The notes: generated from the sequence alone by a model not told the origin. A stretch of 44,943 bases of DNA from Nitrospirota bacterium (GCA_015233365.1 JADFXU010000021.1:1-44943); one strand, 5' to 3'; positions 32,461 through 40,618 are shown, counted from the first letter of the stretch. Program-made: numbers and translations.

Positions 32461-32778
32461 CTACGGGAACAACGGTTGCGTATATATTATGCCCATCGGG
32501 TCATCGAGAAACATTTGTGCAGCTTCGTATTCAGGGCCTACATTTGCGACAAAGGAGTATGCTAAAAAAACAAGGGCACTCATGCTTATAACTGCCGCAG
32601 TTTTCCATATAGCGGGGGTATTCCATACAGTATTCCGGAATGGAGCCGCATTGAGATAAAGGACATGGGACATGACTCCTCTTTCCCATCCAGGCTTCAC
32701 GGGATGGTCCCGCCTTTTGCCGTAAGCGAATCTTAAGGCTGCCTCGATTATTCCTATTTTTTCATCATGCGTTTTCAT
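32461..32778 (-). CDS. Small single-pass membrane protein, putative anti-sigma factor
   Basis: A 105-residue protein with a soluble N-terminal part of about 58 residues (EAALRFAYGKRRDHPVKPGWERGVMSHVL), one membrane helix (IWKTAAVISMSALVFLAYSFV) and a 25-residue periplasmic tail. It overlaps the ECF sigma gene by 14 bp and has AAGGAGG upstream. Size, topology and position match short anti-sigma factors such as CnrY; the zinc motif of ZAS-type anti-sigmas is absent. The assignment depends on context, not on a recognised domain. Confidence 0.55.
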   Translation of the reverse strand: MKTHDEKIGIIEAALRFAYGKRRDHPVKPGWERGVMSHVLYLNAAPFRNTVWNTPAIWKTAAVISMSALVFLAYSFVANVGPEYEAAQMFLDDPMGIIYTQPLFP

Positions 32779-33367
32779 TAAGGTCCCCCTCCTTGTCCAA
32801 CAAGGCGGAGATTATCTTCCGGAGCTTTTTCCGTGAACGGTGGGCCCTCACTTTAACGTTTATAGTGCTCCAGCCCAACTGCTCGGCGGCTTCTTTCACC
32901 GGCATCTCCTCCAAATACAGCAATGTTATTACCATCCTTTCCTCTGCCGTCAACTTATCAAGTGCCCACCGCAGAATTTCTCTCGATTCCTTGAGCACCT
33001 CTTCTTTCTCAAAAGTTTCCTGAGATTGCTCCGATACTATTGTCTCGACCCATTTGCTGTGCTCTTCTGTAAGAGAAGCCATCGGCATTTCTCTCGATTT
33101 ATACCGTTCTCTCCAGTAATCATAGCAATATCTGACTGATATTTTCGATATCCAATACTTAAAGGGCGACTCAGCCCTGTAAGAGGGTAACGATTTGTAA
33201 ATCCTGATAAAAATTTCATGGGCCGCTTCCTCAACCATCTCCGGCGGCAGATGCTTTGCCACAATACTGAAAACATATGCATCGTACCGCTTTAGAATAA
33301 TTTCAAAATCATCGGCATTCCCGCTCAGGATGCTCCTGATTATCTCATTGTCATGCTGTCCGTTCAA
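32765..33367 (-). CDS. ECF-type RNA polymerase sigma factor
   Basis: A 200-residue sigma-70 family protein. Region 2 runs from about residue 12 (GNADDFEIILKRYDAYVFSIVAKHLPPEMVEEAAHEIFIRIYKSLPSYRAESPFKYWISKISVRYCYDYWRE) and region 4 from about 135 (LRWALDKLTAEERMVITLLYLEEMPVKEAAEQLGWSTINVKVRAHRSRKKL). The start is TTG 33367; no ATG is available in frame near the family N terminus. It is the first gene of a three-gene operon with a membrane protein and a Spy-like protein, so it is probably released on an envelope or metal signal. Confidence 0.9.
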   Translation of the reverse strand: MNGQHDNEIIRSILSGNADDFEIILKRYDAYVFSIVAKHLPPEMVEEAAHEIFIRIYKSLPSYRAESPFKYWISKISVRYCYDYWRERYKSREMPMASLTEEHSKWVETIVSEQSQETFEKEEVLKESREILRWALDKLTAEERMVITLLYLEEMPVKEAAEQLGWSTINVKVRAHRSRKKLRKIISALLDKEGDLNENA

Positions 33368-33386
33368 AATGCAGTGTGCTCCAATT

Positions 33387-33430
33387 TAGCTTATAGCTCA
33401 CAGTAAAGGGAAGCCCTGAGCTATAAGCTA
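33387..33430. promoter_or_regulatory. 14-bp perfect inverted repeat upstream of the ECF sigma gene
   Basis: TAGCTTATAGCTCA (33387-33400) and TGAGCTATAAGCTA (33417-33430) are exact inverted repeats around 16 bp that themselves contain GGGAAGCCC. The unit ends about 20 bp before the sigma start codon. It could be an operator or an mRNA leader hairpin; no promoter hexamers stand out within it. Confidence 0.45.
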
Positions 33431-33467
33431 TTATAGCCCTTACCACGAGCCGGGAGCTATCTGCTCA

Positions 33468-33533
33468 TTATTTATCTCTTTCACAATGTCCGCGATGCCT
33501 GTCCATGTGGCCTTTACCGGACTCCATCCTCAT
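33468..33533 (-). CDS. Candidate 21-residue sORF
   Basis: ATG at 33531-33533, stop TAA at 33468-33470, with a strong GGAGG 7 nt upstream of the start. The product, MRMESGKGHMDRHRGHCERDK, has three His and one Cys, which is suggestive of metal binding but very short. It lies about 100 bp before the ECF sigma gene on the same strand. The ribosome site is the main support; it could equally be a decayed gene start. Confidence 0.35.
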   Translation of the reverse strand: MRMESGKGHMDRHRGHCERDK

Positions 33534-33629
33534 GACACTTCCTCCGCGTTCCGATTAGGGATTTAATGGTAAAACCACACTGGAACATTCTTCTTTCGTT
33601 AAATTAAGTCGCTAATTTTGGCGGGAAAG

Positions 33630-33922
33630 TTACAGCAGATAATTCTTCCAAACCCGGCGTTCCATGTTTTCCAGTTCAAGTATTTTCCGGTATTTGAAGG
33701 TTTTCTCCAGTGACTCTGCTTTTCTGAAATAAAACCAGATCTCTTCCGAACTCATGTTACTTATTTGTTTTTCTTCCACAATCCACCCCGGAAGCTCAAC
33801 TACCAGCTGACTCTTAATAGAAGTCCTTTCACGACTTCCAGTCTTTCTCGCGGGGAGAGATTGAAATAAAGAGAACTTTCCATCAAAATTGAAATTATTT
33901 CTTTTATCTTCTGCCGGTCCAT
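33630..33922 (-). pseudogene. Small gene of about 98 residues, apparently frameshifted
   Basis: From ATG 33922 (AAGGAG upstream) a frame encodes MDRQKIKEIISILMESSLYF..LSPRERLEVVKGLLLRVSW and stops at 33800. The next frame continues in protein-like sequence, QLVVELPGWIVEEKQISNM, then SSEEIWFYFRKAESLEKTF and RKILELENMERRVWKNYLL, ending at 33630. Joining the two at the overlapping C of GTCAG gives one helical charged protein of about 98 residues. A one-base deletion or sequencing error explains this best. Two overlapping small genes, the second from ATG 33755, is the alternative. I recognise no family. Confidence 0.45.
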
Positions 33923-33997
33923 GGCACGCTCCTTTGAATCCTTTCCTTGCTAATTATGTTATCGGCTGAAAGGGCAAAATATTGAGGAGGCAGGTTT

Positions 33998-34006
33998 TGA
34001 TATAAT
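33998..34006 (+). promoter_or_regulatory. Extended -10 promoter of the efflux operon
   Basis: TGATATAAT lies 9 nt before the ATG at 34016, identical to the extended -10 of the fliK-like gene. No clear -35. A GAGGAGG at 33984-33990 precedes the -10 and is too far upstream to serve the start codon, so the mRNA would begin about 3 nt before ATG. Confidence 0.4.
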
Positions 34007-34015
34007 AAAGAGCTT

Positions 34016-35233
34016 ATGGCACAGGAAGACATATCAAAGCTAAAGATACAAAAGGCTGCTGAAACGCCGCACCGCGCGCAGCGAAGAATTCAGCCGCTTT
34101 TAATTGCTGCGGTGGTTGTGCTGCTTGCAGTTGTATACCTCTATTTTCAGGGAACTCTCACCCCGGCAGTGGATGTGGAAGCTGTGACAGTATCCAAAAT
34201 GTATCCTTCGCAGGCTTTTACCCTTTTAAATGCAAGTGGTTATGTCGTGGCCCAGCGTAAAGCCGCTATAGCCCCTAAGGTAACCGGCATACTGGTATGG
34301 CTGGGAGTTCAGGAGGGCAGTGTGGTTAAAGAAGGACAGGTTGTTGCTCGTCTGGAGAGCGAGGATGTTACTGCTGCCAGGAACCAGGCGGCTGCCAATC
34401 TGAATGTTGCGCGGGCGAACCTTGAACAGGCCAGGGCAGAATTGAATGATGCGACAATCGAGATGAAAAGGCAGGAGAGTTTGCTGGCAAAAGGGTATGT
34501 GGCCCGGTCTGACTATGATACGGCGGACGCCCGGTACAGAAAGGCGGTTGCTGCGGTCGATGGAGCTGAGGCGGCCATCAGGGCCAGTATTGCCGCACTA
34601 AAGGCGGCGAATGTAGCTATTGGATACACCCAGCTGCGTGCCCCTTTTGATGCCGTTGTATTAACTAAAGATGCGGATGTAGGCGATATTGTCACACCGA
34701 TAGGAGCCGCAGCAAATGCAAAGGCGGCAGTGGTGACTATTGCCGATATGGGTTCCCTTCAAGTCGAGGCAGACGTGTCCGAATCCAATCTGAAGGAAGT
34801 CAAGGTGGGGCAGCCGGCTGTGATCCAGCTCGATGCATTGCCGGATTCACGCTTCAGGGGGGAAGTCAGCACTGTTGTGCCCACAGCTGACCGGAGCAAA
34901 GGAACTGTCATGGTAAAAGTGCGGTTTATTGATAAAGACAAGAGAATATTGCCGGAAATGAGCGCTAAAGCAGCATTTCTCTCCAGACCGGCAGGCAAGG
35001 ATGAGGATACCCCGTTCCTGGCGATCAGCCCCGCATCAGTTGTAAGCCGCTCTGATAAAAAAGCTGTTTTTCTTATCAAAGGCGATCACGCTTTAGAGGT
35101 GCCGGTGACGCTCGGCGCAAAAAGAGGCGATATGATGGAAGTGACCGGCGGCGTGCAGGCTGGAGACAAAATAGTTGCCAATCCGCCACACGGACTGAAA
35201 AACGGCTCCAAAATCAAAGTGGCTGAAAAATAA
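34016..35233 (+). CDS. Membrane-fusion (periplasmic adaptor) protein of an ABC efflux system, MacA-like
   Basis: A 405-residue adaptor. A cytoplasmic N terminus precedes one membrane helix (PLLIAAVVVLLAVVYLYFQ). The lipoyl half-motifs flank a coiled-coil hairpin (about 115-205, rich in Ala, with NLNVARANLEQARAELNDA): GILVWLGVQEGSVVKEGQVVARLES and IGYTQLRAPFDAVVLTKDADVGDIV. A beta-barrel (LQVEADVSESNLKEVKVGQPAVI) and a membrane-proximal domain follow. It would connect the inner-membrane ABC permeases coded next to it to an outer-membrane channel, which is not in the window. Confidence 0.9.
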   Translation: MAQEDISKLKIQKAAETPHRAQRRIQPLLIAAVVVLLAVVYLYFQGTLTPAVDVEAVTVSKMYPSQAFTLLNASGYVVAQRKAAIAPKVTGILVWLGVQEGSVVKEGQVVARLESEDVTAARNQAAANLNVARANLEQARAELNDATIEMKRQESLLAKGYVARSDYDTADARYRKAVAAVDGAEAAIRASIAALKAANVAIGYTQLRAPFDAVVLTKDADVGDIVTPIGAAANAKAAVVTIADMGSLQVEADVSESNLKEVKVGQPAVIQLDALPDSRFRGEVSTVVPTADRSKGTVMVKVRFIDKDKRILPEMSAKAAFLSRPAGKDEDTPFLAISPASVVSRSDKKAVFLIKGDHALEVPVTLGAKRGDMMEVTGGVQAGDKIVANPPHGLKNGSKIKVAEK

Positions 35234-35234
35234 G

Positions 35235-35939
35235 ATGGAAGTTGGCGAACGGCCGATTGTTGAAATACATAATCTGAACAAATCATACCGCAGAGGCACG
35301 CAGACTGTGCCGGTGCTGCATGATTTATCATTCGACATACAGGAAGGGGAGTTTTTGGCCCTTATGGGACCATCCGGTTCCGGCAAGAGCACCCTGCTTA
35401 ACCTTATCGCGGGCATTGACAAGGCGGACAGCGGCACCATAAAGGTGGGGGGGGTCGATATAACGGCGCTTGCTGAAGGCGAACTCGCCCGGTGGCGTTC
35501 TAACAATGTCGGTTTCATCTTTCAGTTTTACAATCTTATCCCGGTGCTCACTGCCTTCGGGAATGTCGAGTTGCCGCTGCTGCTGACCGGGCTTTCACGG
35601 GCAGAGCGGCGTGAGCACGTGGAACTTGCCCTTGCAATAGTCGGGCTTGCCGACAGGATGGACCATTACCCCGGCCAGCTCTCGGGCGGACAGCAGCAAC
35701 GCGTTGCCATAGCGCGCGCAGTTATAACCGACCCTGCCATACTTGTAGCCGATGAGCCCACGGGCGACCTGGACCGCGTTTCCGCAAAGGAGATACTGGA
35801 GTTGATGGAACGCCTGAATACCGAGTCCGGCAAGACCATCATAATGGTAACGCATGACCCGCGCGCCGCTGAAAAAGCTCATATAATAAAGCATCTGGAC
35901 AAAGGTGTTTTGAATGTTCACACTGAAACTCATTTTTAA
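35235..35939 (+). CDS. ABC transporter ATP-binding protein, MacB/LolD-like
   Basis: A 234-residue ATPase with all motifs: Walker A GPSGSGKST, the Q loop FIFQFYNLIPVLT, signature LSGGQQQR, Walker B AILVADEPTGDLD and the H loop in VTHD. It belongs to the group that works with FtsX-type permeases (LolD, MacB, FtsE). It starts 1 bp after the adaptor stop and overlaps the first permease gene by 26 bp. Confidence 0.95.
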   Translation: MEVGERPIVEIHNLNKSYRRGTQTVPVLHDLSFDIQEGEFLALMGPSGSGKSTLLNLIAGIDKADSGTIKVGGVDITALAEGELARWRSNNVGFIFQFYNLIPVLTAFGNVELPLLLTGLSRAERREHVELALAIVGLADRMDHYPGQLSGGQQQRVAIARAVITDPAILVADEPTGDLDRVSAKEILELMERLNTESGKTIIMVTHDPRAAEKAHIIKHLDKGVLNVHTETHF

Positions 35940-37071
35940 GAACGCCTTTCGCCACAAACTCCGCACCTCGCTTACTATTTTCGGCATCGCTGTAGCGGTA
36001 CTCGCCTTCGGCCTTCTCAGGACAGTGATAAGCGCCTGGTATGCAGGCGCTGAGGCCTCTTCAGCTATCCGGCTGGTTACAAGGAATTCCATATCACTGG
36101 TCTTCAGTCTTCCCTTGTCGTACGAAGAAAAGATCCGTCATGTGCCTGGAGTCAAATTCGTGACCCGCGATAACTGGTTCGGAGGCATTTATATTGACGA
36201 GAAGCACTTTTTCCCCAATTTTGCTGTAGACCCTAAAAATTATTTGCCGATGGTGCCGGAATTTGTGATCCCCGATGACCAGAAAACCGCTTTTATACGT
36301 GACCGGAAGGCTGCCCTGGCCGGAAGAAAAATAGTGGAGAAATACCACTGGAAAATAGGTGATACAATTACGCTGAAGGGGACCATTTTCCCCGGGAACT
36401 GGGAATTTGTGCTGCGCGCAATTTATCATGGCAGGGACAAAAGCACAGACGAAACATTTTTTTTGTTCCATTGGGATTACCTCAACGAAGCACTCAAGAA
36501 AACGGCTCCAGCCAGGGCGGACCAGGTTGGTTTCTACTTTATCACTGTGACAAACCCGAATCTTGCCGCCGAGGTCTCGCAGACAATAGATAAAATGTTC
36601 AGGAATTCGCTTGCGGAGACATTGACTGAAACGGAAAAGGCTTTTGAGCTCGGGTTCGTCTCTATGTCAGAGGCGATCATAGTCGCCATCCGATTGGTAT
36701 CTTATGTGGTCATAATAATAATCATGGCAGTAATGGCTAACACTATGGCCATGACTGCGCGGGAACGGTTCGGGGAATACGCAGTATTAAAAACACTCGG
36801 CTTCGGAGGGACCCATCTGGCAGTCATGATTTTTGGAGAATCTTTGATAATTGCCGTGATTGGCTGTACAGCAGGCATCGCCGCCACATTTCCGGTTGCG
36901 AAGAAGTTCGCGGAGATTATGTCCCCCGCTTTTCCGGTGTTTAATGTTGCCCCCTCAACAGTATACATGGATATTGCCGCCGGGCTGGTAGTTGGGCTTG
37001 TGGCTGCTGTCGTGCCTACCTGGCGAGCTATACATATACGCATAGCGGACGGACTGAGGAGGATCGGTTAA
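35914..37071 (+). CDS. ABC transporter permease, FtsX/MacB family
   Basis: A 385-residue permease. The N-terminal helix (LRTSLTIFGIAVAVLAFGLLRTVI) follows the amphipathic FKNAFRHKLR segment; then a large periplasmic domain to about 265, and three C-terminal helices with the FtsX block (MAVMANTMAMTARERFGEYAVLKTLGFGGTHLAVMIFGESL). It forms a heterodimer with the next gene product, unlike MacB where ATPase and permease are fused. Confidence 0.9.
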   Translation: MFTLKLIFKNAFRHKLRTSLTIFGIAVAVLAFGLLRTVISAWYAGAEASSAIRLVTRNSISLVFSLPLSYEEKIRHVPGVKFVTRDNWFGGIYIDEKHFFPNFAVDPKNYLPMVPEFVIPDDQKTAFIRDRKAALAGRKIVEKYHWKIGDTITLKGTIFPGNWEFVLRAIYHGRDKSTDETFFLFHWDYLNEALKKTAPARADQVGFYFITVTNPNLAAEVSQTIDKMFRNSLAETLTETEKAFELGFVSMSEAIIVAIRLVSYVVIIIIMAVMANTMAMTARERFGEYAVLKTLGFGGTHLAVMIFGESLIIAVIGCTAGIAATFPVAKKFAEIMSPAFPVFNVAPSTVYMDIAAGLVVGLVAAVVPTWRAIHIRIADGLRRIG

Positions 37072-38240
37072 TGGGAAGAATCCCCTTTTCATACAGTTTT
37101 CGCAATCTCCTTACCCGGCGGCTCACTACTGCGCTTACGGCATCGGGCATGGCTCTCGTTGTGTTTGTTTTCGCCTCCATATTGATGCTTGCCGAGGGGT
37201 TGAGAAAGACCCTGGTCGAAACCGGTTCCTATGACAACGTGATCGTCATAAGAAAGGGATCAAATTCAGAGGTGCAGAGCGGGGTGGACCGCACATCCGC
37301 TTCCATTACTGAAACTCAGCCAGAGATTGCTATCGGCGTAAACGGACAGCCTCTCGTAGCCAAGGAGCTTGTCGTGCTTATTAATCTCCCGAAGCGTGGA
37401 AGCAATAAGCCGTCAAATGTCGTAATAAGAGGGACAACAGCGAATTCACTCCTGCTGAGACCGCAGGTAAAGATCGCTGCAGGCCGCATGCCAAGACCGG
37501 GGTCTTCCGAAATCATGGCCGGACAGAGTATTGCCAAGCGGTTCAAAGGGGGAGGCCTGGGCGAAACGCTCCGTTTCGGCATGCGCGACTGGAGAGTGGT
37601 TGGCTTATTCGATGCTGGAAATACGGGTTTCAATTCGGAAATATGGGGCGATGTGGACCAGCTCATGCAGGCGTTTCGCAGGAATGTCTATTCCTCGATC
37701 ACTTTCAAGCTGGCGGACCCGGCGGGATTCGAAAAAGTCAAAGAGCGCATTGAGAATGATCCCCGCATGACTATCGAGGCAAAAAGGGAGAGCAAGTTTT
37801 ATGAGGAACAGTCAAGGGTGATGGCAAAATTTCTCAGGGTCCTGGGACTGTCGCTGACCATAATATTCTCCATTGGCGCTGTTATCGGCGCAATGATTAC
37901 CATGTATTCCGCTGTCGCCAACCGCACAAGTGAAATCGGCACATTGAGGGCACTCGGTTTCCAGAGGGCCAACATCCTGACCGCCTTTCTCGTGGAGTCG
38001 CTGCTGCTCGGTTTTATCGGCGGCTGCGCCGGATTATTTTTCGCATCCTTTATGCAGCTCCTTACAATCTCGACAATGAATTTTCAGACCTTTGCAGAAC
38101 TGGCCTTCTCCTTCTCCCTGACATTTCAAATTATATATCAGGCTATGGCCTTTGCCCTGGTGATGGGTTTCGCGGGAGGCGTGCTGCCTGCGTTCAGGGC
38201 ATCGCGCATGAATATTGTGGCTGCCCTCAGGGCAAGCTGA
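37071..38240 (+). CDS. ABC transporter permease, FtsX/MacB family
   Basis: A 389-residue second permease, start overlapping the previous stop by one base (TAATG). Same topology: LTTALTASGMALVVFVFASILMLAEGL, a periplasmic domain that includes RGTTANSLLLRPQVKIAAGRMPRPGSSEIMAGQSIAKRF, and the FtsX end (NRTSEIGTLRALGFQRANILTAFLVESLLLGFIGG). The V.G..GG.LPA.RAS end is typical. Last gene of the efflux operon; substrates could be peptides, lipoproteins or macrolides. Confidence 0.9.
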   Translation: MGRIPFSYSFRNLLTRRLTTALTASGMALVVFVFASILMLAEGLRKTLVETGSYDNVIVIRKGSNSEVQSGVDRTSASITETQPEIAIGVNGQPLVAKELVVLINLPKRGSNKPSNVVIRGTTANSLLLRPQVKIAAGRMPRPGSSEIMAGQSIAKRFKGGGLGETLRFGMRDWRVVGLFDAGNTGFNSEIWGDVDQLMQAFRRNVYSSITFKLADPAGFEKVKERIENDPRMTIEAKRESKFYEEQSRVMAKFLRVLGLSLTIIFSIGAVIGAMITMYSAVANRTSEIGTLRALGFQRANILTAFLVESLLLGFIGGCAGLFFASFMQLLTISTMNFQTFAELAFSFSLTFQIIYQAMAFALVMGFAGGVLPAFRASRMNIVAALRAS

Positions 38241-38265
38241 ATTTTCAATTTAGTTGCTGTATAAT
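38237..38265 (+). promoter_or_regulatory. Promoter of the GNAT gene
   Basis: CTGAAT (38237-38242), a 17-bp spacer and a perfect TATAAT (38260-38265). The ATG follows after 5 nt with no Shine-Dalgarno, so transcription would start at or next to the A of the start codon. Confidence 0.45.
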
Positions 38266-38270
38266 GTTTT

Positions 38271-38816
38271 ATGGAAGAGATACAGAGTTTTCTAAACAGG
38301 AAAGGAGAAGAAATTACCCTCCGGCCGGCGGAGCCGGATGACGCAGAAGGTATTATCAAAGCGCTGAAATCCGCCGCCCCTGAACGCAGTTACGTCCTGA
38401 TGGAGCAGTTCGGCAAGGACATTAAAGCGGAACGGGAATATATAAGCAAGTTGAGCAGGAGCAACAACCTGCTCCTAGTCGGCATTGCCGGTGACAATCG
38501 CATCATCGGCATTCTCGAAGCCATTCAGTCGGATGGCGGGCAGAGACCTGAAACAGCACATGTGCTTAATATAGGGCTTCATCTCATGGTGGATTTTCGC
38601 GGATTAGGCATTGGCTCCCGCATGATGCAGTATACCGAAGAGTGGGCAAGGGAACATCAATTCAGGGAACTGGAGACAAGTGTTTTTACGACAAACAAAC
38701 GCTCTCTCAACCTGTTCAGAAAAGCCGGTTTCCTGAACGAGTGCACTAAAGTGAAAAGAATAAGAATCGGGAACGAATTTGTCGATGAAGTTGTCATCGG
38801 CAAGTGGCTGGACTAA
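38271..38816 (+). CDS. GNAT-family N-acetyltransferase
   Basis: A 181-residue acetyltransferase. The start EEITLRPAEPDDAEGIIKALKSA is the usual first strand and helix, and acetyl-CoA would bind at VDFRGLGIGSRMMQYTEEWA (R-x-x-G-x-G). The NKRSLNLFRKAGFLNE block follows. The substrate is unknown; the sequence resembles RimI/RimJ-type and metabolite acetyltransferases alike. It is followed by a clear terminator. Confidence 0.85.
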   Translation: MEEIQSFLNRKGEEITLRPAEPDDAEGIIKALKSAAPERSYVLMEQFGKDIKAEREYISKLSRSNNLLLVGIAGDNRIIGILEAIQSDGGQRPETAHVLNIGLHLMVDFRGLGIGSRMMQYTEEWAREHQFRELETSVFTTNKRSLNLFRKAGFLNECTKVKRIRIGNEFVDEVVIGKWLD

Positions 38817-38861
38817 ACACTCCTAAGGCTCCTTTGGCCATTCTTGGGAGTATTTGCACTT

Positions 38862-38881
38862 AGAGGGCTTCCCCTCTTTTT
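38862..38881 (+). terminator. Rho-independent terminator after the GNAT gene
   Basis: AGAGGG-CTTC-CCCTCT followed by a run of T (38878-38881) is a classic intrinsic terminator. A second stem lies just upstream (ACTCCTAAG at 38819-38827 with CTTGGGAGT at 38843-38851, one G-U). Confidence 0.7.
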
Positions 38882-38905
38882 CAGAGGTCTTGATGTGGGG
38901 TTGCG

Positions 38906-39268
38906 ATGGTAAAGAAAAGTGAATACGCCGGAATCCAGCCGTATATTACAAAGGACGGCTCAATCATCCGCGAACTCATGCATCCATTCGTTCATCTGAA
39001 TCAGAACCAAAGCCTTGCTGAGGCGATCGTCCCTCAAGGCGCAGCAACTCTTCTGCATAAGCATCTCCTCAGCGAAGAAATTTATCACGTCTTGTACGGG
39101 TCAGGCATTATGACCGCCGGCAACGATCAATTCGAGATCAAAGAAGGTGATACGATCTGCATACCGCCGTTAACTCCCCACAGTGTCAAGAATAACGGCG
39201 CAGTTCTATTGAAAATACTTTGCGCCTGCGCCCCGCCCTACTCGCATAGTGATACGGAACTGTTGTAA
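38906..39268 (+). CDS. Cupin-domain protein
   Basis: A 120-residue single-domain cupin. Motif 1 is H-K-H-x6-E-E-I-Y-H-V-L-Y-G-S-G (HKHLLSEEIYHVLYGSG) and motif 2 is GDTICIPPLTPHSVKN, so the metal ligands (two His, Glu, His) are present. Such proteins act as mannose-6-phosphate isomerase-like or sugar-binding enzymes, or as sensors; the substrate is unknown. It lies 8 bp before the purine permease gene, so the two are probably co-transcribed. Confidence 0.82.
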   Translation: MVKKSEYAGIQPYITKDGSIIRELMHPFVHLNQNQSLAEAIVPQGAATLLHKHLLSEEIYHVLYGSGIMTAGNDQFEIKEGDTICIPPLTPHSVKNNGAVLLKILCACAPPYSHSDTELL

Positions 39269-39276
39269 GAGCTGAT

Positions 39277-40578
39277 ATGATAACAGGACTTTTTAAACTG
39301 CAGGAGAAACAGACCTCGGTCCGGCAGGAAGTTATTGCTGGTGCGACGACTTTTGTCACGATGGCCTATATCATAATCGTAAACCCTAAAATCCTTGAGG
39401 CTGCCGGCATCCCATTCGGCCCGTCAATGGTAGCGACAATCCTGACGGCTTTTATCGGGACTATGCTTATGGGGCTTTATGCCGGAAGGCCGTTTGCCGT
39501 CGCGCCTTATATGGGAGAAAATGCCTTTGTTGCTTTCACGGTGGTAAAAGTCCTCGGGTATTCATGGCAGACGGCTCTCGGAGCAATATTCATCAGTGGG
39601 TTTATATTTGCAATTCTGACCATGTTAAGGATCCGGACTTGGCTGGTCGGCTCCATACCTGAGAAGCTCAAGATAGGCTTCAGTGTCGGCATTGGACTAT
39701 TTTTAACGTTTATCGGTCTGAATGAAACCGGTATTGTGAAATTGGGAGTGCCGGGTGCTCCTGTTCATGTGGGTAATTTCACGGACCCCCAGGTTCTTTT
39801 GGCTGTTTTGGGATTCATTCTGACTGGGGTTTTGATGATAAGAAAATATAACGCCGCAATACTTATTGGGATAATCTCCGTGACAGTAGCAGCCCTTGCC
39901 TCAGGAATGATAAAGATGCCTGGATCGATTGTGAGCATGCCGCCTTCACTCTCGCCTTTATTCCTAAAGCTTGATTTAGCCGGGGCAATTAAAGTAGAAG
40001 CCTTCCCGGTTGTACTGACCATGCTTGTGATGATATTTGTGGACACTATGGGCACATTGATAGGGGTTTCTTACAGGGCCGGCTTTCTTGACAGGGACGG
40101 CAATCTGCCGGAGATCGAAAAACCCATGCTCTGCGATTCAATTTCGACAATGGCAGGCGCTGTATTGGGTACAACCACTTCAGGGGCATACATAGAATCT
40201 GCAGCAGGAATTCAGGCCGGCGGGAGATCCGGCCTGACTTCGGTTGTGACAGGCATCCTTTTCCTTGGAGCGCTATTTTTCGCACCCCTTTTTACAATAG
40301 TGCCGCCATATGCTTACGGCCCTTCACTTATAATTGTAGGCATGCTTATGCTCTCACCGATTCAGAAACTGGAGTTTGATGACCTCACGGATGTTATCCC
40401 GGTATTCACAATAATCACGCTGATGAGTTTTACATTCAACATTGGAATCGGCATGACGGCCGGTTTTATCGTTTACCCCGTGATTAAGACGTTATCGGGA
40501 AAGGCAAGGGAGGTGCCGCCCGGACTCTGGTTTCTGGCAGCCCTGTCTCTGCTGTTCTTCATATTCTACCCATACTGA
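39277..40578 (+). CDS. NCS2-family purine permease (adenine/guanine/hypoxanthine, AzgA/PbuG-like)
   Basis: A 433-residue transporter with about 12-13 membrane helices. Family marks are QEVIAGATTFVTMAYIIIVNP at the N terminus, the substrate region APYMGENAFVAFT (APGMGLNA in typical AzgA), FVDTMGTLIGVSYRAG and STMAGAVLGTTTSGAYIESAAGI with the conserved GTTT/Y.ES motif. It imports purine bases with protons across the inner membrane. The APYMGENA variant may shift specificity. The stop lies 6 bp before the left comM-like repeat. Confidence 0.92.
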   Translation: MITGLFKLQEKQTSVRQEVIAGATTFVTMAYIIIVNPKILEAAGIPFGPSMVATILTAFIGTMLMGLYAGRPFAVAPYMGENAFVAFTVVKVLGYSWQTALGAIFISGFIFAILTMLRIRTWLVGSIPEKLKIGFSVGIGLFLTFIGLNETGIVKLGVPGAPVHVGNFTDPQVLLAVLGFILTGVLMIRKYNAAILIGIISVTVAALASGMIKMPGSIVSMPPSLSPLFLKLDLAGAIKVEAFPVVLTMLVMIFVDTMGTLIGVSYRAGFLDRDGNLPEIEKPMLCDSISTMAGAVLGTTTSGAYIESAAGIQAGGRSGLTSVVTGILFLGALFFAPLFTIVPPYAYGPSLIIVGMLMLSPIQKLEFDDLTDVIPVFTIITLMSFTFNIGIGMTAGFIVYPVIKTLSGKAREVPPGLWFLAALSLLFFIFYPY

Positions 40579-40583
40579 CGACG

Positions 40584-40618
40584 TTTACACCTGTCCTCTA
40601 TCGAGCATGCGGTACTGT
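40584..40618. repeat. Left copy of a perfect 35-bp direct repeat (comM 3' end)
   Basis: Identical to 41699-41733: it begins TTTACACCTGTCC and ends GCGGTACTGT. Read on the minus strand it encodes the last ten codons of comM (QYRMLDRGQV plus stop). Upstream of it in that sense the sequence no longer resembles comM. The two copies bracket the HEPN/MNT genes, as attachment sites do after integration at a gene end. Confidence 0.7.
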
